Part shown: in pieces, positions 36,050 through 44,142 of the stretch | Position numbering within the stretch: the stretch's first letter is position 1 | Layout of the letters: each line of letters opens with the position of its first letter | Source: a virus | Strand: one strand, 5' to 3' | DNA length: 64,000 nt | IMG/VR virus record: IMGVR_UViG_3300008259_003217 | Coordinates: 62,001 to 126,000 of that record | Made by a program: the position numbers and the translations under genes | The notes under the pieces: generated by a model | What the model was told of the DNA's origin: nothing | Database searches by the model: none | The model's input: the letters and a program-made list of their open reading frames with translations, nothing else

Positions 36050-38668
36050 ATGGCGTACATAATTAAAAATACAAGTGGTTTGGTAAATACCAGAGTAACA
36101 GATACCGGTAGACAGAAACTATCCCAGGGCAACTTCAATATAAAGTATTTCCAAATCGGTGATAGTGAAATATCGTACAACAAACTACCAGAGTTATATA
36201 ACTACCCCAATAGTTATGTACTTGAACCACCATTTAACACACAAAATAGTACAGGTATTCCACAATCAACAAAACACAGTATAAAATATCCATATTTTGT
36301 TGACGGTACTAGTGGGAATACATATGGTATACCATATATGGATTCGGTGGTTGATTCTGTGTATAACAGAGCACCATTAAGAGGATTTTTTACCGGGAAC
36401 ACAACAGCTGACACAATTAGTTGGAGTGCTTTAACTAGTGATAGGTATGTTATAAGTGCAAACTACGTTGTTGACATGTCAAAACTCGACGGGTCAAATA
36501 CTATTGATGTCATATACTCTGGTTGTAATACAACAAACATTAAAAAACCAAGTGTTGGTGATATAATAACTATTTTTTATGATGGAAAGTCATCATATAA
36601 CTGTGAATGTACAAATTTACCAGTACCCACACCAAGTCCAACACCGACAATAGACTCATGTAACATTTTAACAGAATTAACTGAGAATCTAATGACCGAA
36701 AATGACGATAATTTAATTTATTGTGATGAATCATCATTAGGTATTGGAAATGGGGGTGGAAATGGTTTAGGATCACCCGAAACATCACCAACACCAACAC
36801 CCACACCAACACCCACACCAAGTTCAACAAAAGATTACCCTTGTATATCACCTTCCCCAACACCTACACCAACCAAAACACCTTGTTTGTCACCAAGTCC
36901 AAGACCTGTGTGTCCACCAGAACCAGAAGTTAGTTGTTTAGTGTCATTAAATTCATGTTATCCAATCCTAACCTATAAAATAGTTGGTGTTTGTGGTAAT
37001 AAGTTAACTTTAGATAGACCAACACCAAATTTACTTGGGTTATTACCTGGATGTATCGCTAGAACGTTGATATACCCACCAAATATGACGACTTTATATG
37101 ACAGTGTAACACCTAGACCACACTGGAGTACGGACGCTATTAATTTTGAAACTGTTTGTGATATTGATGAGTTTGATGTTAAAATTTGGAATATGAATAT
37201 TCCATGGACGGAGAATCCAGCTGGATTAAATTATAACACTTTTGAGGATTATACCAAGTTTGGATCGATTGATTACATAGGTACAAAAGAGTATTTGGGT
37301 TATAACTCTAGTTTGGGACAGTCAGATACAAGTAGAACATTTTATTATAATTCATTTGATGAGATTATTGAGGTTAAACCAGAAGAACAAAAATGTGTCT
37401 CAATAGTACACTACACCAACCAGACCATAGATTTATTTTATGGTGAAAAGTTTGCGTTGGAACCATACGACCCAACAAACCCACAGGACACTACCGGTCA
37501 AGCTAGGAATTTTAAATTCCATGTTCCGTGGTTAATGTGGCACAAAAACCCTGAATGTTGTTTTGGTGAAACTTTTTGGGTTGACCCACCTGGATTTGAT
37601 GATAAAGACCTATTTAAGGTACAATACATTAAATCCAAGAAGAATTCAGATATGAATCAACCAGGAATTAGATATTACCATTTATGGGACACAAACCCTA
37701 ATTCTGATGGTATACCAAATAGAGTTGGTAAAGTATTCCCAGACAATAAAATGGTGGTAATTGATGACGAAGAGTTGGTAGCTGCTATGTCATACAAATC
37801 AAATAGGAATTGGACACTACCAGCACCACAAATATCACTAATAACACCAAATACATGCGATATAACAACTAGTTTAACTGGTATTATTACAGGTAGTAGT
37901 CAAACGTTGTATGTTACATATAGGTTATCAAACACTGTGGACTTCACAAACTCCCTACACTGTAATTATTACTCAAAAATAACAGAAAGTAACATATGTA
38001 CTCCAGAAACTTCAAAAAACGTAGCGATTAGATTTGGTGGGGAATTCCAATGTTTAACACAACCTGACTATGTACCAGTCACCACCACAACAACAATTAA
38101 TCCTGTTGTCACCGAAACAACAACAATTTGTCCAACAACCTGTGACATTCCAAACGGATATTACGCTGATACATTTGAAATTATATGTCAATTAGTACCT
38201 ACAGGTCAAAGACCTGATTCATCACTTTGGAAAATAATTGATTATACATCAGCGATTTCAGATCAATTCTTAAATGGGTATGTTACGGAGACTTCACTTA
38301 CCGGGACTACATTTATAATTACACCCGAATTATATAACACAGCACCGTATTATAACCTAAATGATTATGTTGAATTGGTACCTAACGGAACGACCGGTTT
38401 GAATTTAAATTTTGGTGATGAATATTATTTTTACGGATCACTGGAGTCAGACATTCAAGCCACAATTTACGAGATGAGGTATAAGATAAATCTGAATGAT
38501 ACTGAATTCCAAAACACAACAAACCCAACCTGGACCCCAGGAACCAAATCTTATATTACCGAAATAGCTCTATTGGATGAGAATAAAGATATACTTGTTA
38601 TGTCGAAACTACAATCACCAACACTAAGAACCGGTATACAACAGTATTTGGTTAAAATAGATTTTTAA
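36050..38668 (+). CDS. Tail-collar-fibre-like protein with large inserted domains
   Basis: 872 residues. The N-terminus (NTRVTDTGRQKLSQGNFNIK, YFQIGDSEI) looks like the start of phage tail-collar fibre domains (TxxGRxxL ... xxxIGDG), and the very C-terminus (SYITEIALLDENKDILVMSK) looks like the conserved end of the same domain (xEIGLxDxxxxL). Between them lie (PT)n and PSPTPTPT hinges (about 187-290), a large beta domain (about 300-660, with FHVPWLMWHKNPECCFGETF) and a TTTTTIN linker near 690. This suggests one fibre domain expanded by insertions. A TATTTAT box lies only 2 nt before the ATG. Likely host-recognition fibre. Confidence 0.62.
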   Translation: MAYIIKNTSGLVNTRVTDTGRQKLSQGNFNIKYFQIGDSEISYNKLPELYNYPNSYVLEPPFNTQNSTGIPQSTKHSIKYPYFVDGTSGNTYGIPYMDSVVDSVYNRAPLRGFFTGNTTADTISWSALTSDRYVISANYVVDMSKLDGSNTIDVIYSGCNTTNIKKPSVGDIITIFYDGKSSYNCECTNLPVPTPSPTPTIDSCNILTELTENLMTENDDNLIYCDESSLGIGNGGGNGLGSPETSPTPTPTPTPTPSSTKDYPCISPSPTPTPTKTPCLSPSPRPVCPPEPEVSCLVSLNSCYPILTYKIVGVCGNKLTLDRPTPNLLGLLPGCIARTLIYPPNMTTLYDSVTPRPHWSTDAINFETVCDIDEFDVKIWNMNIPWTENPAGLNYNTFEDYTKFGSIDYIGTKEYLGYNSSLGQSDTSRTFYYNSFDEIIEVKPEEQKCVSIVHYTNQTIDLFYGEKFALEPYDPTNPQDTTGQARNFKFHVPWLMWHKNPECCFGETFWVDPPGFDDKDLFKVQYIKSKKNSDMNQPGIRYYHLWDTNPNSDGIPNRVGKVFPDNKMVVIDDEELVAAMSYKSNRNWTLPAPQISLITPNTCDITTSLTGIITGSSQTLYVTYRLSNTVDFTNSLHCNYYSKITESNICTPETSKNVAIRFGGEFQCLTQPDYVPVTTTTTINPVVTETTTICPTTCDIPNGYYADTFEIICQLVPTGQRPDSSLWKIIDYTSAISDQFLNGYVTETSLTGTTFIITPELYNTAPYYNLNDYVELVPNGTTGLNLNFGDEYYFYGSLESDIQATIYEMRYKINLNDTEFQNTTNPTWTPGTKSYITEIALLDENKDILVMSKLQSPTLRTGIQQYLVKIDF
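36784..36831 (+). repeat. Pro-Thr coding repeat (PT hinge)
   Basis: ACACCAACACCC-type tandem units encoding alternating Thr and Pro; a second, less regular tract continues to about 36905. Same composition as the hinge in the preceding fibre gene. Confidence 0.75.
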
Positions 38669-38721
38669 TAAATTATTCATTTTTTTTCGATATATATTAT
38701 TTTTAAATTAAAAAGAATATT

Positions 38722-39324
38722 ATGTCAAAAAGTATTAAGAATAGTCCGAAGGTTTTGGGACTAGATATATCAACAAAAACGATAGGTTGGGCTCTATTTG
38801 AGATAAAAACACAAGAGTTGTTGGAGTTGACACACGTATCACCAAGACCAAAACCGGTACCCGACGATAAGTTAAAAGAATTGATACTTAAATCTGAAAT
38901 ATTCTCAGAAAAATTAAAAGAATATAAAAATTTGGGAATTGTTAAAGTTATAATTGAGGAACCATTATTAAATTCTAACAATATATATACAATTCAGACA
39001 CTATTAAGGTTTAATAGTTTCATCTTTAAAGAAATATATAATATATTAGGTATCATACCAGAATTTATATCGACATATAACTCAAGAAAATTCGCGTTCC
39101 CGGAATTAGTACAAGAAAACGACAAAAAGAAATTCGTCTTATTTGGTGGGTTACCTAAAGATATTGATAAAAAAATGATCATTTGGGAACATGTGGCTAA
39201 AAGAGAACCACAAATAAGGTGGTTATACACTAAAAACAACACACTAAAAAAGGAAAATTTCGACCAGACAGACGCTTACACTTGTGTTCTAGGATATATG
39301 AAGTCCAATGAGATTTGGAAATAA
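38722..39324 (+). CDS. RuvC-like Holliday junction resolvase
   Basis: 200 residues with RNase H-fold RuvC motifs: strand 1 LGLDISTKTIGWAL (D15), the second acidic motif VIIEEPLL (E79/E80), and a C-terminal helix FDQTDAYTCVLGYM (D181, D184). Resolves branched DNA before packaging, a job done in T4 by the unrelated gp49. Between these motifs is a fairly long insertion (about 85-175) compared with bacterial RuvC. It is the last rightward gene before the convergent adhesin genes and ends at a strong hairpin. High confidence for fold, moderate for biological role. Confidence 0.8.
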   Translation: MSKSIKNSPKVLGLDISTKTIGWALFEIKTQELLELTHVSPRPKPVPDDKLKELILKSEIFSEKLKEYKNLGIVKVIIEEPLLNSNNIYTIQTLLRFNSFIFKEIYNILGIIPEFISTYNSRKFAFPELVQENDKKKFVLFGGLPKDIDKKMIIWEHVAKREPQIRWLYTKNNTLKKENFDQTDAYTCVLGYMKSNEIWK

Positions 39325-39350
39325 TATCGTCTAAAATAATGATAATTTGA

Positions 39351-39380
39351 AATATCGTCTTTTTAGACGATATTTTTTTT
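39351..39380 (+). terminator. Rho-independent terminator between convergent genes
   Basis: AATATCGTCT (39351-39360), loop TTTT, AGACGATATT (39365-39374), then T to 39381. The T run overlaps the stop codon of the minus-strand adhesin gene. A second copy of the left arm lies at 39323-39332 and could pair with the same right arm. Confidence 0.88.
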
Positions 39381-41248
39381 TATATTGGCCCACCATCGAT
39401 TATTGTCCATCCTTTTGTTAGGATTAGATAATTTCTAGCAGCTACAACTACCGGTACATTATTATATTGTGATGTACCAGCATCAAAGTATGTACCCACC
39501 GATAATGAGGAACCTAAAGAAGCCCAACCTATTAAGAGTGAACTATAATTAGTCGGTGTTAAATTTATACCAGTACCAGGACCACCACCGTTACCCCAGT
39601 CTATAATATCTAGACCTGAGATGTCCCAAGACCCAACGTTATTAATATTAGTAACTGAAGTACCCTGAAACATATTCCAAAGGGAACCGATATTTCCAGT
39701 TGAAATAGCAAGAGGAATATTAGGAACACCAATAGTTGATGACATATCCAAATTGTCAGCACCAAGTAAGTTATCATTCTCAGTAGGTATAAATCCACAC
39801 CAAGAGTCGATACTTAATATTTTTATTTCATCACTACTACCAACACCAAAGTTTAAACCAACCACAGACCCACCAGGGTTCGCGTAAATTTTTAATTGGT
39901 AAATATCACCAATTGGGTAGATATGAGCTACATGTGACCCACCACCAAATACATCAGTACTACCATCACCCCACTCAACGGTTACGTCAACCCAACCCGG
40001 TGTGTTAGGGAATTTAAATCTATTTCCAGGGCTTGTCGATGGATTTGTTATCCTTGTATCAATTGTCATCATAAACATACATGGTGGTGGTGTTTGACTA
40101 GGAGTAATTGTTGGGGTTTGTGTTTGTGTCATTGTTGGGGTTGGTGTCATTGTCCTTGTCGGTGTCGGTGTTGGTGTTGTCGGATAACAGTTAACACCTG
40201 TTGGATCCCAAGATATGTTAGATGGACCGGAAGGTTCTTTTTTGGTACATATTGTTATTGATCCATTTGGACCGATTGATTGTGTGATTAATTCTCCAGA
40301 AATACAATCGTGGTATTGGAATGAAGATTCAAACGGTATTGTGTTAGATACTATTAACTCAAGACACACCGGAAGTGTTGTTGATGGTGTTGGTGTCATT
40401 GTTTGTGTAACTGTCGGTGTCGGTGTCGGTGTTGAATCCGGAACACAAACAATACAATTACCCTCACTAGATGGTCCAAATACCGATATAATAGTAATTT
40501 GATCAACACCGATTATATTGTCAACCAATCCGGTAAATGTCGCACATACTGAAACACTATTAACGTTCATCTTATACACTGTACCAATTGTTAGAATATC
40601 CCCAGTTGGTAAAAATACAGATTCTGATGTGATATATTTTTGACCCGTATAACAATCAACAAATTCACTACTATTTGGACAACGCATTAACTCATCTAAA
40701 GTATTAAAAATTACCTGACCATTAAAATTACAAGGCCTTGTAATTTCTGGTGTAACTGTTGGGGTTGGTGTTGGGGTTGGTGTTGGAGTCGAGGTTATGT
40801 AGGAAACTGTTAAATTAATACCAAAACCACCACATAAATCCGTCTCTGTTGGTGTTGGTGTGTTTGTTGGTGTGACAGTTGGGGTAGCGGTCGGTGTTGG
40901 TGTAACAGGTACAAAACAATTTAATATTGAATCAAAATCAAGAATACTACAATTAACTGTCGGTGTTGGTGTCGGTGTCAAACAAACGCCACTACCATTA
41001 AAAAAGGATGGATCAAAATCGGGACACAATGAAGTTGAACCCAATGGACCAAATTGATCACAAATTGAACCACCAAGTACTGTTGATAAACACCACTTTG
41101 TTTCACCAGTTAAATAGTACATGTAATATGTTGGTGTTGTGTTACCAGTTAAGTATGAATATGTATCATATGTACCAGCATTAGTATAATTCCCACTATA
41201 TGGGTAACCAGGTACGTATATACAATATGGTCCACAAGATACAGACAT
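39380..41248 (-). CDS. Multi-domain Pro-Thr-linked adhesin with BspA/DUF285-like C-terminus
   Basis: 622 residues, on the minus strand. Five or more PT-rich hinges (TPTPTPTPTPT, TPTPTATPTVTPTNTPTPT) separate short cysteine-containing domains that repeat the same plan (STLCPDFDPSFFNGS; NCSILDFDSILNCF). A PKD-like segment has VTVEWGDGSTDVF. The C-terminus (MFQGTSVTNINNVGSWDISG ... NYSSLLIGWASLG ... ARNYLILTKGWTIIDGG) matches BspA/DUF285-type surface proteins. Likely a fibre or adhesin in the virion. I chose ATG at 41248, which overlaps the preceding TGA by 1 nt, over a TTG one codon upstream. Opposite orientation to nearly everything else in the window; a late-like promoter lies ahead of the two-gene unit. 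Confidence 0.68.
   Translation of the reverse strand: MSVSCGPYCIYVPGYPYSGNYTNAGTYDTYSYLTGNTTPTYYMYYLTGETKWCLSTVLGGSICDQFGPLGSTSLCPDFDPSFFNGSGVCLTPTPTPTVNCSILDFDSILNCFVPVTPTPTATPTVTPTNTPTPTETDLCGGFGINLTVSYITSTPTPTPTPTPTVTPEITRPCNFNGQVIFNTLDELMRCPNSSEFVDCYTGQKYITSESVFLPTGDILTIGTVYKMNVNSVSVCATFTGLVDNIIGVDQITIISVFGPSSEGNCIVCVPDSTPTPTPTVTQTMTPTPSTTLPVCLELIVSNTIPFESSFQYHDCISGELITQSIGPNGSITICTKKEPSGPSNISWDPTGVNCYPTTPTPTPTRTMTPTPTMTQTQTPTITPSQTPPPCMFMMTIDTRITNPSTSPGNRFKFPNTPGWVDVTVEWGDGSTDVFGGGSHVAHIYPIGDIYQLKIYANPGGSVVGLNFGVGSSDEIKILSIDSWCGFIPTENDNLLGADNLDMSSTIGVPNIPLAISTGNIGSLWNMFQGTSVTNINNVGSWDISGLDIIDWGNGGGPGTGINLTPTNYSSLLIGWASLGSSLSVGTYFDAGTSQYNNVPVVVAARNYLILTKGWTIIDGGPI
40107..40185 (-). repeat. 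Pro-Thr coding repeat in the adhesin gene
   Basis: GGTGTTGGTGTC-type units (minus-strand CCAACACC) encoding TPTPT. Similar tracts lie at about 40387-40433, 40756-40790, 40848-40910 and 40958-40982. Confidence 0.7.
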
Positions 41249-41469
41249 CAAATTAAAACGGTTTGTTTAATTTCACAATCATTTGTGTCGACTACTTTTA
41301 CGACAACATTTGATAGTGATGAAAATAATGGTGGTATACCTATTTGATATGGAATATCAATTGGTGTCACCGTATTAACATAAATACAAGATGTAAAACC
41401 GGTATCACAGACGTATATGTGAAATGGTGATAAACCTGAAACTGATGTTAATGTAATACTGGTTGGCAT
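41248..41469 (-). CDS. Small fibre-associated module protein (paralogue)
   Basis: 73 residues on the minus strand (MPTSITLTSVSGLSPFHIYV). It shares its layout with the 100-residue product of 31520-31822: an IT-x-x-x-GL opening, IYVC, a proline-rich middle (IPYQIGIPPLF) and a VVDTNDCE end. Directly coupled to the adhesin gene downstream by a TGATG overlap. Its plus-strand paralogue directly follows the SprB adhesin gene, so a conserved structural partnership with adhesins is likely. Function unknown. Confidence 0.6.
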   Translation of the reverse strand: MPTSITLTSVSGLSPFHIYVCDTGFTSCIYVNTVTPIDIPYQIGIPPLFSSLSNVVVKVVDTNDCEIKQTVLI

Positions 41470-41484
41470 TAATACTATTTGTGT

Positions 41485-41496
41485 TTATAATAAATA
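41485..41496 (-). promoter_or_regulatory. Late-like box for minus-strand adhesin unit
   Basis: On the minus strand TATTTATTATAA lies 15 nt before the ATG at 41469. The match to TATTTATNAATA is imperfect at the end, but position and orientation fit. Confidence 0.45.
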
Positions 41497-41508
41497 TAGA
41501 AATAAGAA

Positions 41509-41525
41509 AAAACTTGTGAAGTTTT
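41509..41525. promoter_or_regulatory. Small inverted repeat overlapping the primase promoter
   Basis: AAAACTT / AAGTTTT around a GTG loop (41509-41515, 41519-41525). It overlaps the -35 TTTG of the promoter at 41523, so it could be an operator; it may also be a short terminator-like hairpin. Confidence 0.35.
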
Positions 41526-41554
41526 GTTTTATTGGAATTAAATATATATTTTTG
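41523..41554 (+). promoter_or_regulatory. Bacteroidetes-type promoter for primase
   Basis: TTTG (41523-41526), 20-nt spacer, TATTTTTG (41547-41554), 14 nt before the ATG at 41569. Fits the Bacteroidetes consensus TTTG-N19/21-TAnnTTTG. Confidence 0.7.
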
Positions 41555-41568
41555 TAAAAAACTTTAAA

Positions 41569-42471
41569 ATGGTTGATGAACAAGAAGCTATAGTTGATTT
41601 ATTAATGGAAGTTCTTGGTGACTATGGACTACACTATGAAAACAAAGGTCAAATATCGTTTAATTGTCCTGTTTGTGATGATGGGAGAGACAAACACAAC
41701 CTGGAGGTAAATTACATTACGGGGGTATATAAATGCTGGTCCTGTGGTGATAGTGAAGACACTCACGGGTCATTAAACAAGTTATTTTCTAAATATGGGG
41801 ATAAATCCCATAAAAAATTATATGGTATTTTAAGACCGGAGAGTATTGTTCCAGTAAAGAAAAAATACCAAAAAATGGTATTACCCGAATCATACACAAA
41901 GTTTAGTGAATCAAACCCGGTATACCCAGTTAGACGACAAGCGTACAATTATTTAAAAAATAGGGGGATAACAGATGAAATAATTGAAAAATATAATATT
42001 GGTTTTTGTGACCAAGGTAGTCATTCCGGTAGAATAATTGTCCCGTCATACGATAAAAAGGGAAATTTAAACTACTATATCGCTAGAAGTTGGGACCCAA
42101 GAACTAAATTTAAATATAAGAACCCAGAAGCTGAAAAAGATAAGATCATCTTCAACGAGAGACTAATCGACTGGAAAAAAGATATATACCTGGTTGAGGG
42201 GGTATTCGATGGGTTTTTTCTAGACAACTCAATACCCATGTTAGGTAAACACATGTCGGAGTTATTATTTGAAAAAATATACGAAAAAGCTGAAGGTAAT
42301 GTGATAATCGCTTTAGATGGTGACGCTTTTAACAACGCGGTTAAATTATATAGACAATTAAACGGAGGTAAACTGTACGAAAAGATAAAAATAGTGAAGT
42401 TACCACAAGATAAAGACGTTTGTGATCTTGGGGGTAATATAGAAGAATACTTTATACAAATTAAAGATTAA
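41569..42471 (+). CDS. DNA primase (zinc-binding plus TOPRIM)
   Basis: 300 residues. Makes RNA primers for lagging-strand synthesis with the DnaB helicase. An N-terminal zinc ribbon has CPVC (C33, C36) and CWSC (C56, C59). The TOPRIM core has IYLVEGVFDG (E210) and VIIALDGDAFNNA (D250, D252). Between them IGFCDQGSHSGRIIVPSYD and NYYIARSWDP match the RNA-polymerase basic region of DnaG-type primases. Compact, as for T4 gp61 (342). It leads a rightward unit under its own host-type promoter, 30 kb away from the helicase. The next gene starts 2 nt later. Confidence 0.88.
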   Translation: MVDEQEAIVDLLMEVLGDYGLHYENKGQISFNCPVCDDGRDKHNLEVNYITGVYKCWSCGDSEDTHGSLNKLFSKYGDKSHKKLYGILRPESIVPVKKKYQKMVLPESYTKFSESNPVYPVRRQAYNYLKNRGITDEIIEKYNIGFCDQGSHSGRIIVPSYDKKGNLNYYIARSWDPRTKFKYKNPEAEKDKIIFNERLIDWKKDIYLVEGVFDGFFLDNSIPMLGKHMSELLFEKIYEKAEGNVIIALDGDAFNNAVKLYRQLNGGKLYEKIKIVKLPQDKDVCDLGGNIEEYFIQIKD

Positions 42472-42473
42472 AT

Positions 42474-43370
42474 ATGGAAATAGAAAAAATAGCTGAAGAA
42501 ATTAGAGAAATTCTAAATAAAAAAAGGGAAGAACTCCAATTGACCTTTGAAGAAGAAGAACATAAATATACAATGGTTGATCTGGACGGTAATTTAAGAA
42601 CTGATTTCCCATCAGTATCCAAGGTTATGAAGTTATTCTACGATGAGTTCCCGTCGGAAGAAAAAGCTTATGAAATGTCCGGTGGTGATCCAGACAAAAC
42701 TGAAAGATTATTAAATGAGTGGGCTGAGAAAGGTAGAAAATCAACAAATATGGGATCCAGGGTACATTATTTCCTTGAGGAACACGTCCTAAAAGAATTT
42801 AATATTAGTAAGGAAGTTAGACAACCAATATTTGACTGTGACGCTCAACAAATAATCGTTAGTGACACAATGATAATAGCTGGTAAAGAATATATCAAGT
42901 TACTACAAGATAGGGGGTGTGTTTTACTTGACACCGAAATAGTACTTGGTCACCCAGAACTTGGATATACAGGACAACCGGATAAGGTGTGGTTGGTCGT
43001 TAGTACTAAGGGTGAGATTGGAATATTAATCACTGACTGGAAAACAAACCAAGAAAAAAACTTCTTAACCCAAAGGTATACAAAACCAATGAAATATCCG
43101 TTTGTGTATTTACCAAACAACGCACTTGGACACTATAAAACCCAATTACCACTGTATGGTAAATTAATATTGAAAATGTTGGAGGGGTCAAAGTATGAAA
43201 ACGTAAAACTACTTGGGTGTATCATTGTTAGATTAACCGAGGACCGTAAATATGTGGAATATAGGGTTGATAAATCAACAATTGACCTAATCCTTAATAT
43301 GGATATTAAATCTAATTTGACAAAGTCAAAAAAAAGTAATATAATTAGTAAAACAAATAAACATGAGTAA
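42474..43370 (+). CDS. PD-(D/E)XK nuclease (RecB/Cas4-like)
   Basis: 298 residues. Conserved nuclease elements in order: GSRVHYFLE (H98), E155 in LLDTEIVLG, GYTGQPDKVWLV (D170), ITDWKTNQ (D188, K190), and the C-terminal YKTQLPLYGKL (Y221, Q224), which is the QxxxY-type motif of RecB-family nucleases. It could process DNA ends in recombination or degrade host DNA. An N-terminal FPSVSKVM segment is also common in this group. No iron-sulfur cysteines are evident, unlike Cas4. Placed between primase and small genes leading to the gp47/gp46 nuclease. Confidence 0.8.
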   Translation: MEIEKIAEEIREILNKKREELQLTFEEEEHKYTMVDLDGNLRTDFPSVSKVMKLFYDEFPSEEKAYEMSGGDPDKTERLLNEWAEKGRKSTNMGSRVHYFLEEHVLKEFNISKEVRQPIFDCDAQQIIVSDTMIIAGKEYIKLLQDRGCVLLDTEIVLGHPELGYTGQPDKVWLVVSTKGEIGILITDWKTNQEKNFLTQRYTKPMKYPFVYLPNNALGHYKTQLPLYGKLILKMLEGSKYENVKLLGCIIVRLTEDRKYVEYRVDKSTIDLILNMDIKSNLTKSKKSNIISKTNKHE

Positions 43371-43545
43371 TAAAGAAACAAATGGGAGTATTAGTTTAAA
43401 TATGATTTTATTCCTAATATTCCTAGTTCTAAAATTAACCGGACACATTGATTGGTCCTGGTGGTGGGTAACCTCCCCATTATGGATTGGGGCCTTGTTA
43501 TTCATAATAATAGTAATAGTAATCCAAGCAATTTTTAATAAATAG
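43363..43545 (+). CDS. Small two-helix membrane protein (Tmemb_185A-like)
   Basis: 60 residues with two hydrophobic segments (MILFLIFLVLKLTGHI and LWIGALLFIIIVIVIQAI) separated by DWSWWWVTSPL. The LKLTG-x-I-x-WSWWWV pattern is that of small phage membrane proteins often annotated as transmembrane Fragile-X-F (Tmemb_185A). Function unknown; acts in the inner membrane. Overlaps the nuclease gene by 8 nt. A holin-like role is possible but the location is not in the lysis cassette. Confidence 0.6.
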   Translation: MSNKETNGSISLNMILFLIFLVLKLTGHIDWSWWWVTSPLWIGALLFIIIVIVIQAIFNK

Positions 43546-43547
43546 AT

Positions 43548-43763
43548 ATGAAAAAGTTAGTTTTTAATACGACAGATAAATTTGTCATACTTTTTTCCGA
43601 CATGGAAGAAACAAAAGAAATTTTAAGAATAAGTAATACACCAACAGTAAAAGCTTGCCCTGAAGGGTTTTATGAGGTTATGGTTAAACACCCAATGAGC
43701 AGTACAAACATACCCCACGTAAGAATACCGATTAATGAGGTAATAATGTTTATTGAAATGTAA
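43548..43763 (+). CDS. Small hypothetical protein
   Basis: 71 residues, not recognised. Mixed strands and helices (KLVFNTTDKFVILFSDMEET; ACPEGFYEVMVKHP), no membrane segment. Starts 2 nt after the membrane protein. One of a run of small genes between the nuclease and gp47. Confidence 0.55.
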   Translation: MKKLVFNTTDKFVILFSDMEETKEILRISNTPTVKACPEGFYEVMVKHPMSSTNIPHVRIPINEVIMFIEM

Positions 43764-43774
43764 TAATAACAAAT

Positions 43775-43990
43775 ATGGATGATATAATAAGACCAAAGAT
43801 TGATCTCAGACAACAAGAGACAATTAAATGTGAAAAGTGTGAGAGTAAATTCTTTAAAGAAGTCACAATGTTAAAGAAAGTACCTAAATTATTAACCGGA
43901 AGTCCAGAAGACACCCTAGTACCATTTCCAACCTACATGTGTAATGATTGTGGTCATGTCAATACAGACTTTGAATTATTTGTGGACTAA
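43775..43990 (+). CDS. Small zinc-ribbon protein
   Basis: 71 residues with two CxxC knuckles, CEKC (C19, C22) and CNDC (C56, C59), spaced 33 residues apart: a zinc ribbon. Such small phage proteins may bind nucleic acid or RNA polymerase. It sits among replication and recombination genes and overlaps the next small gene by 1 nt (TAATG). Specific role not determinable. Confidence 0.6.
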   Translation: MDDIIRPKIDLRQQETIKCEKCESKFFKEVTMLKKVPKLLTGSPEDTLVPFPTYMCNDCGHVNTDFELFVD

Positions 43991-44136
43991 TGGAGATAGG
44001 TAAAATGACAATATCCCAAGCTATGCCATATCTAGATACTATATCTAAGACATATGGATTGAGATTAAACAGATCCAGGGAGTTTAAACTAGCTAGATTA
44101 ATATTAGTAAACCTTTATAATCGAGAATTAAATTAA
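43990..44136 (+). CDS. 48-aa basic hypothetical protein
   Basis: ATG at 43990 overlaps the previous stop by 1 nt and opens 48 codons (MEIGKMTISQAMPYLDTISK ... RLNRSREFKLARLILVNLYN). It fills the gap between the zinc-ribbon gene and 44143 and has a composition like neighbouring genes. Helical and basic; a helix-turn-helix-like MTISQAMPYLDTIS is possible. No family recognised. Confidence 0.5.
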   Translation: MEIGKMTISQAMPYLDTISKTYGLRLNRSREFKLARLILVNLYNRELN

Positions 44137-44142
44137 AAAAAC

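Noticed and set aside
31844-41248. Diversity-generating retroelement
   Set aside because: No reverse transcriptase, template repeat or C-terminal variable-repeat pair could be seen near the fibre genes.
39351-41568. Invertible tail-fibre cassette
   Set aside because: No long inverted repeats flank the minus-strand unit and no invertase gene is present in the window.
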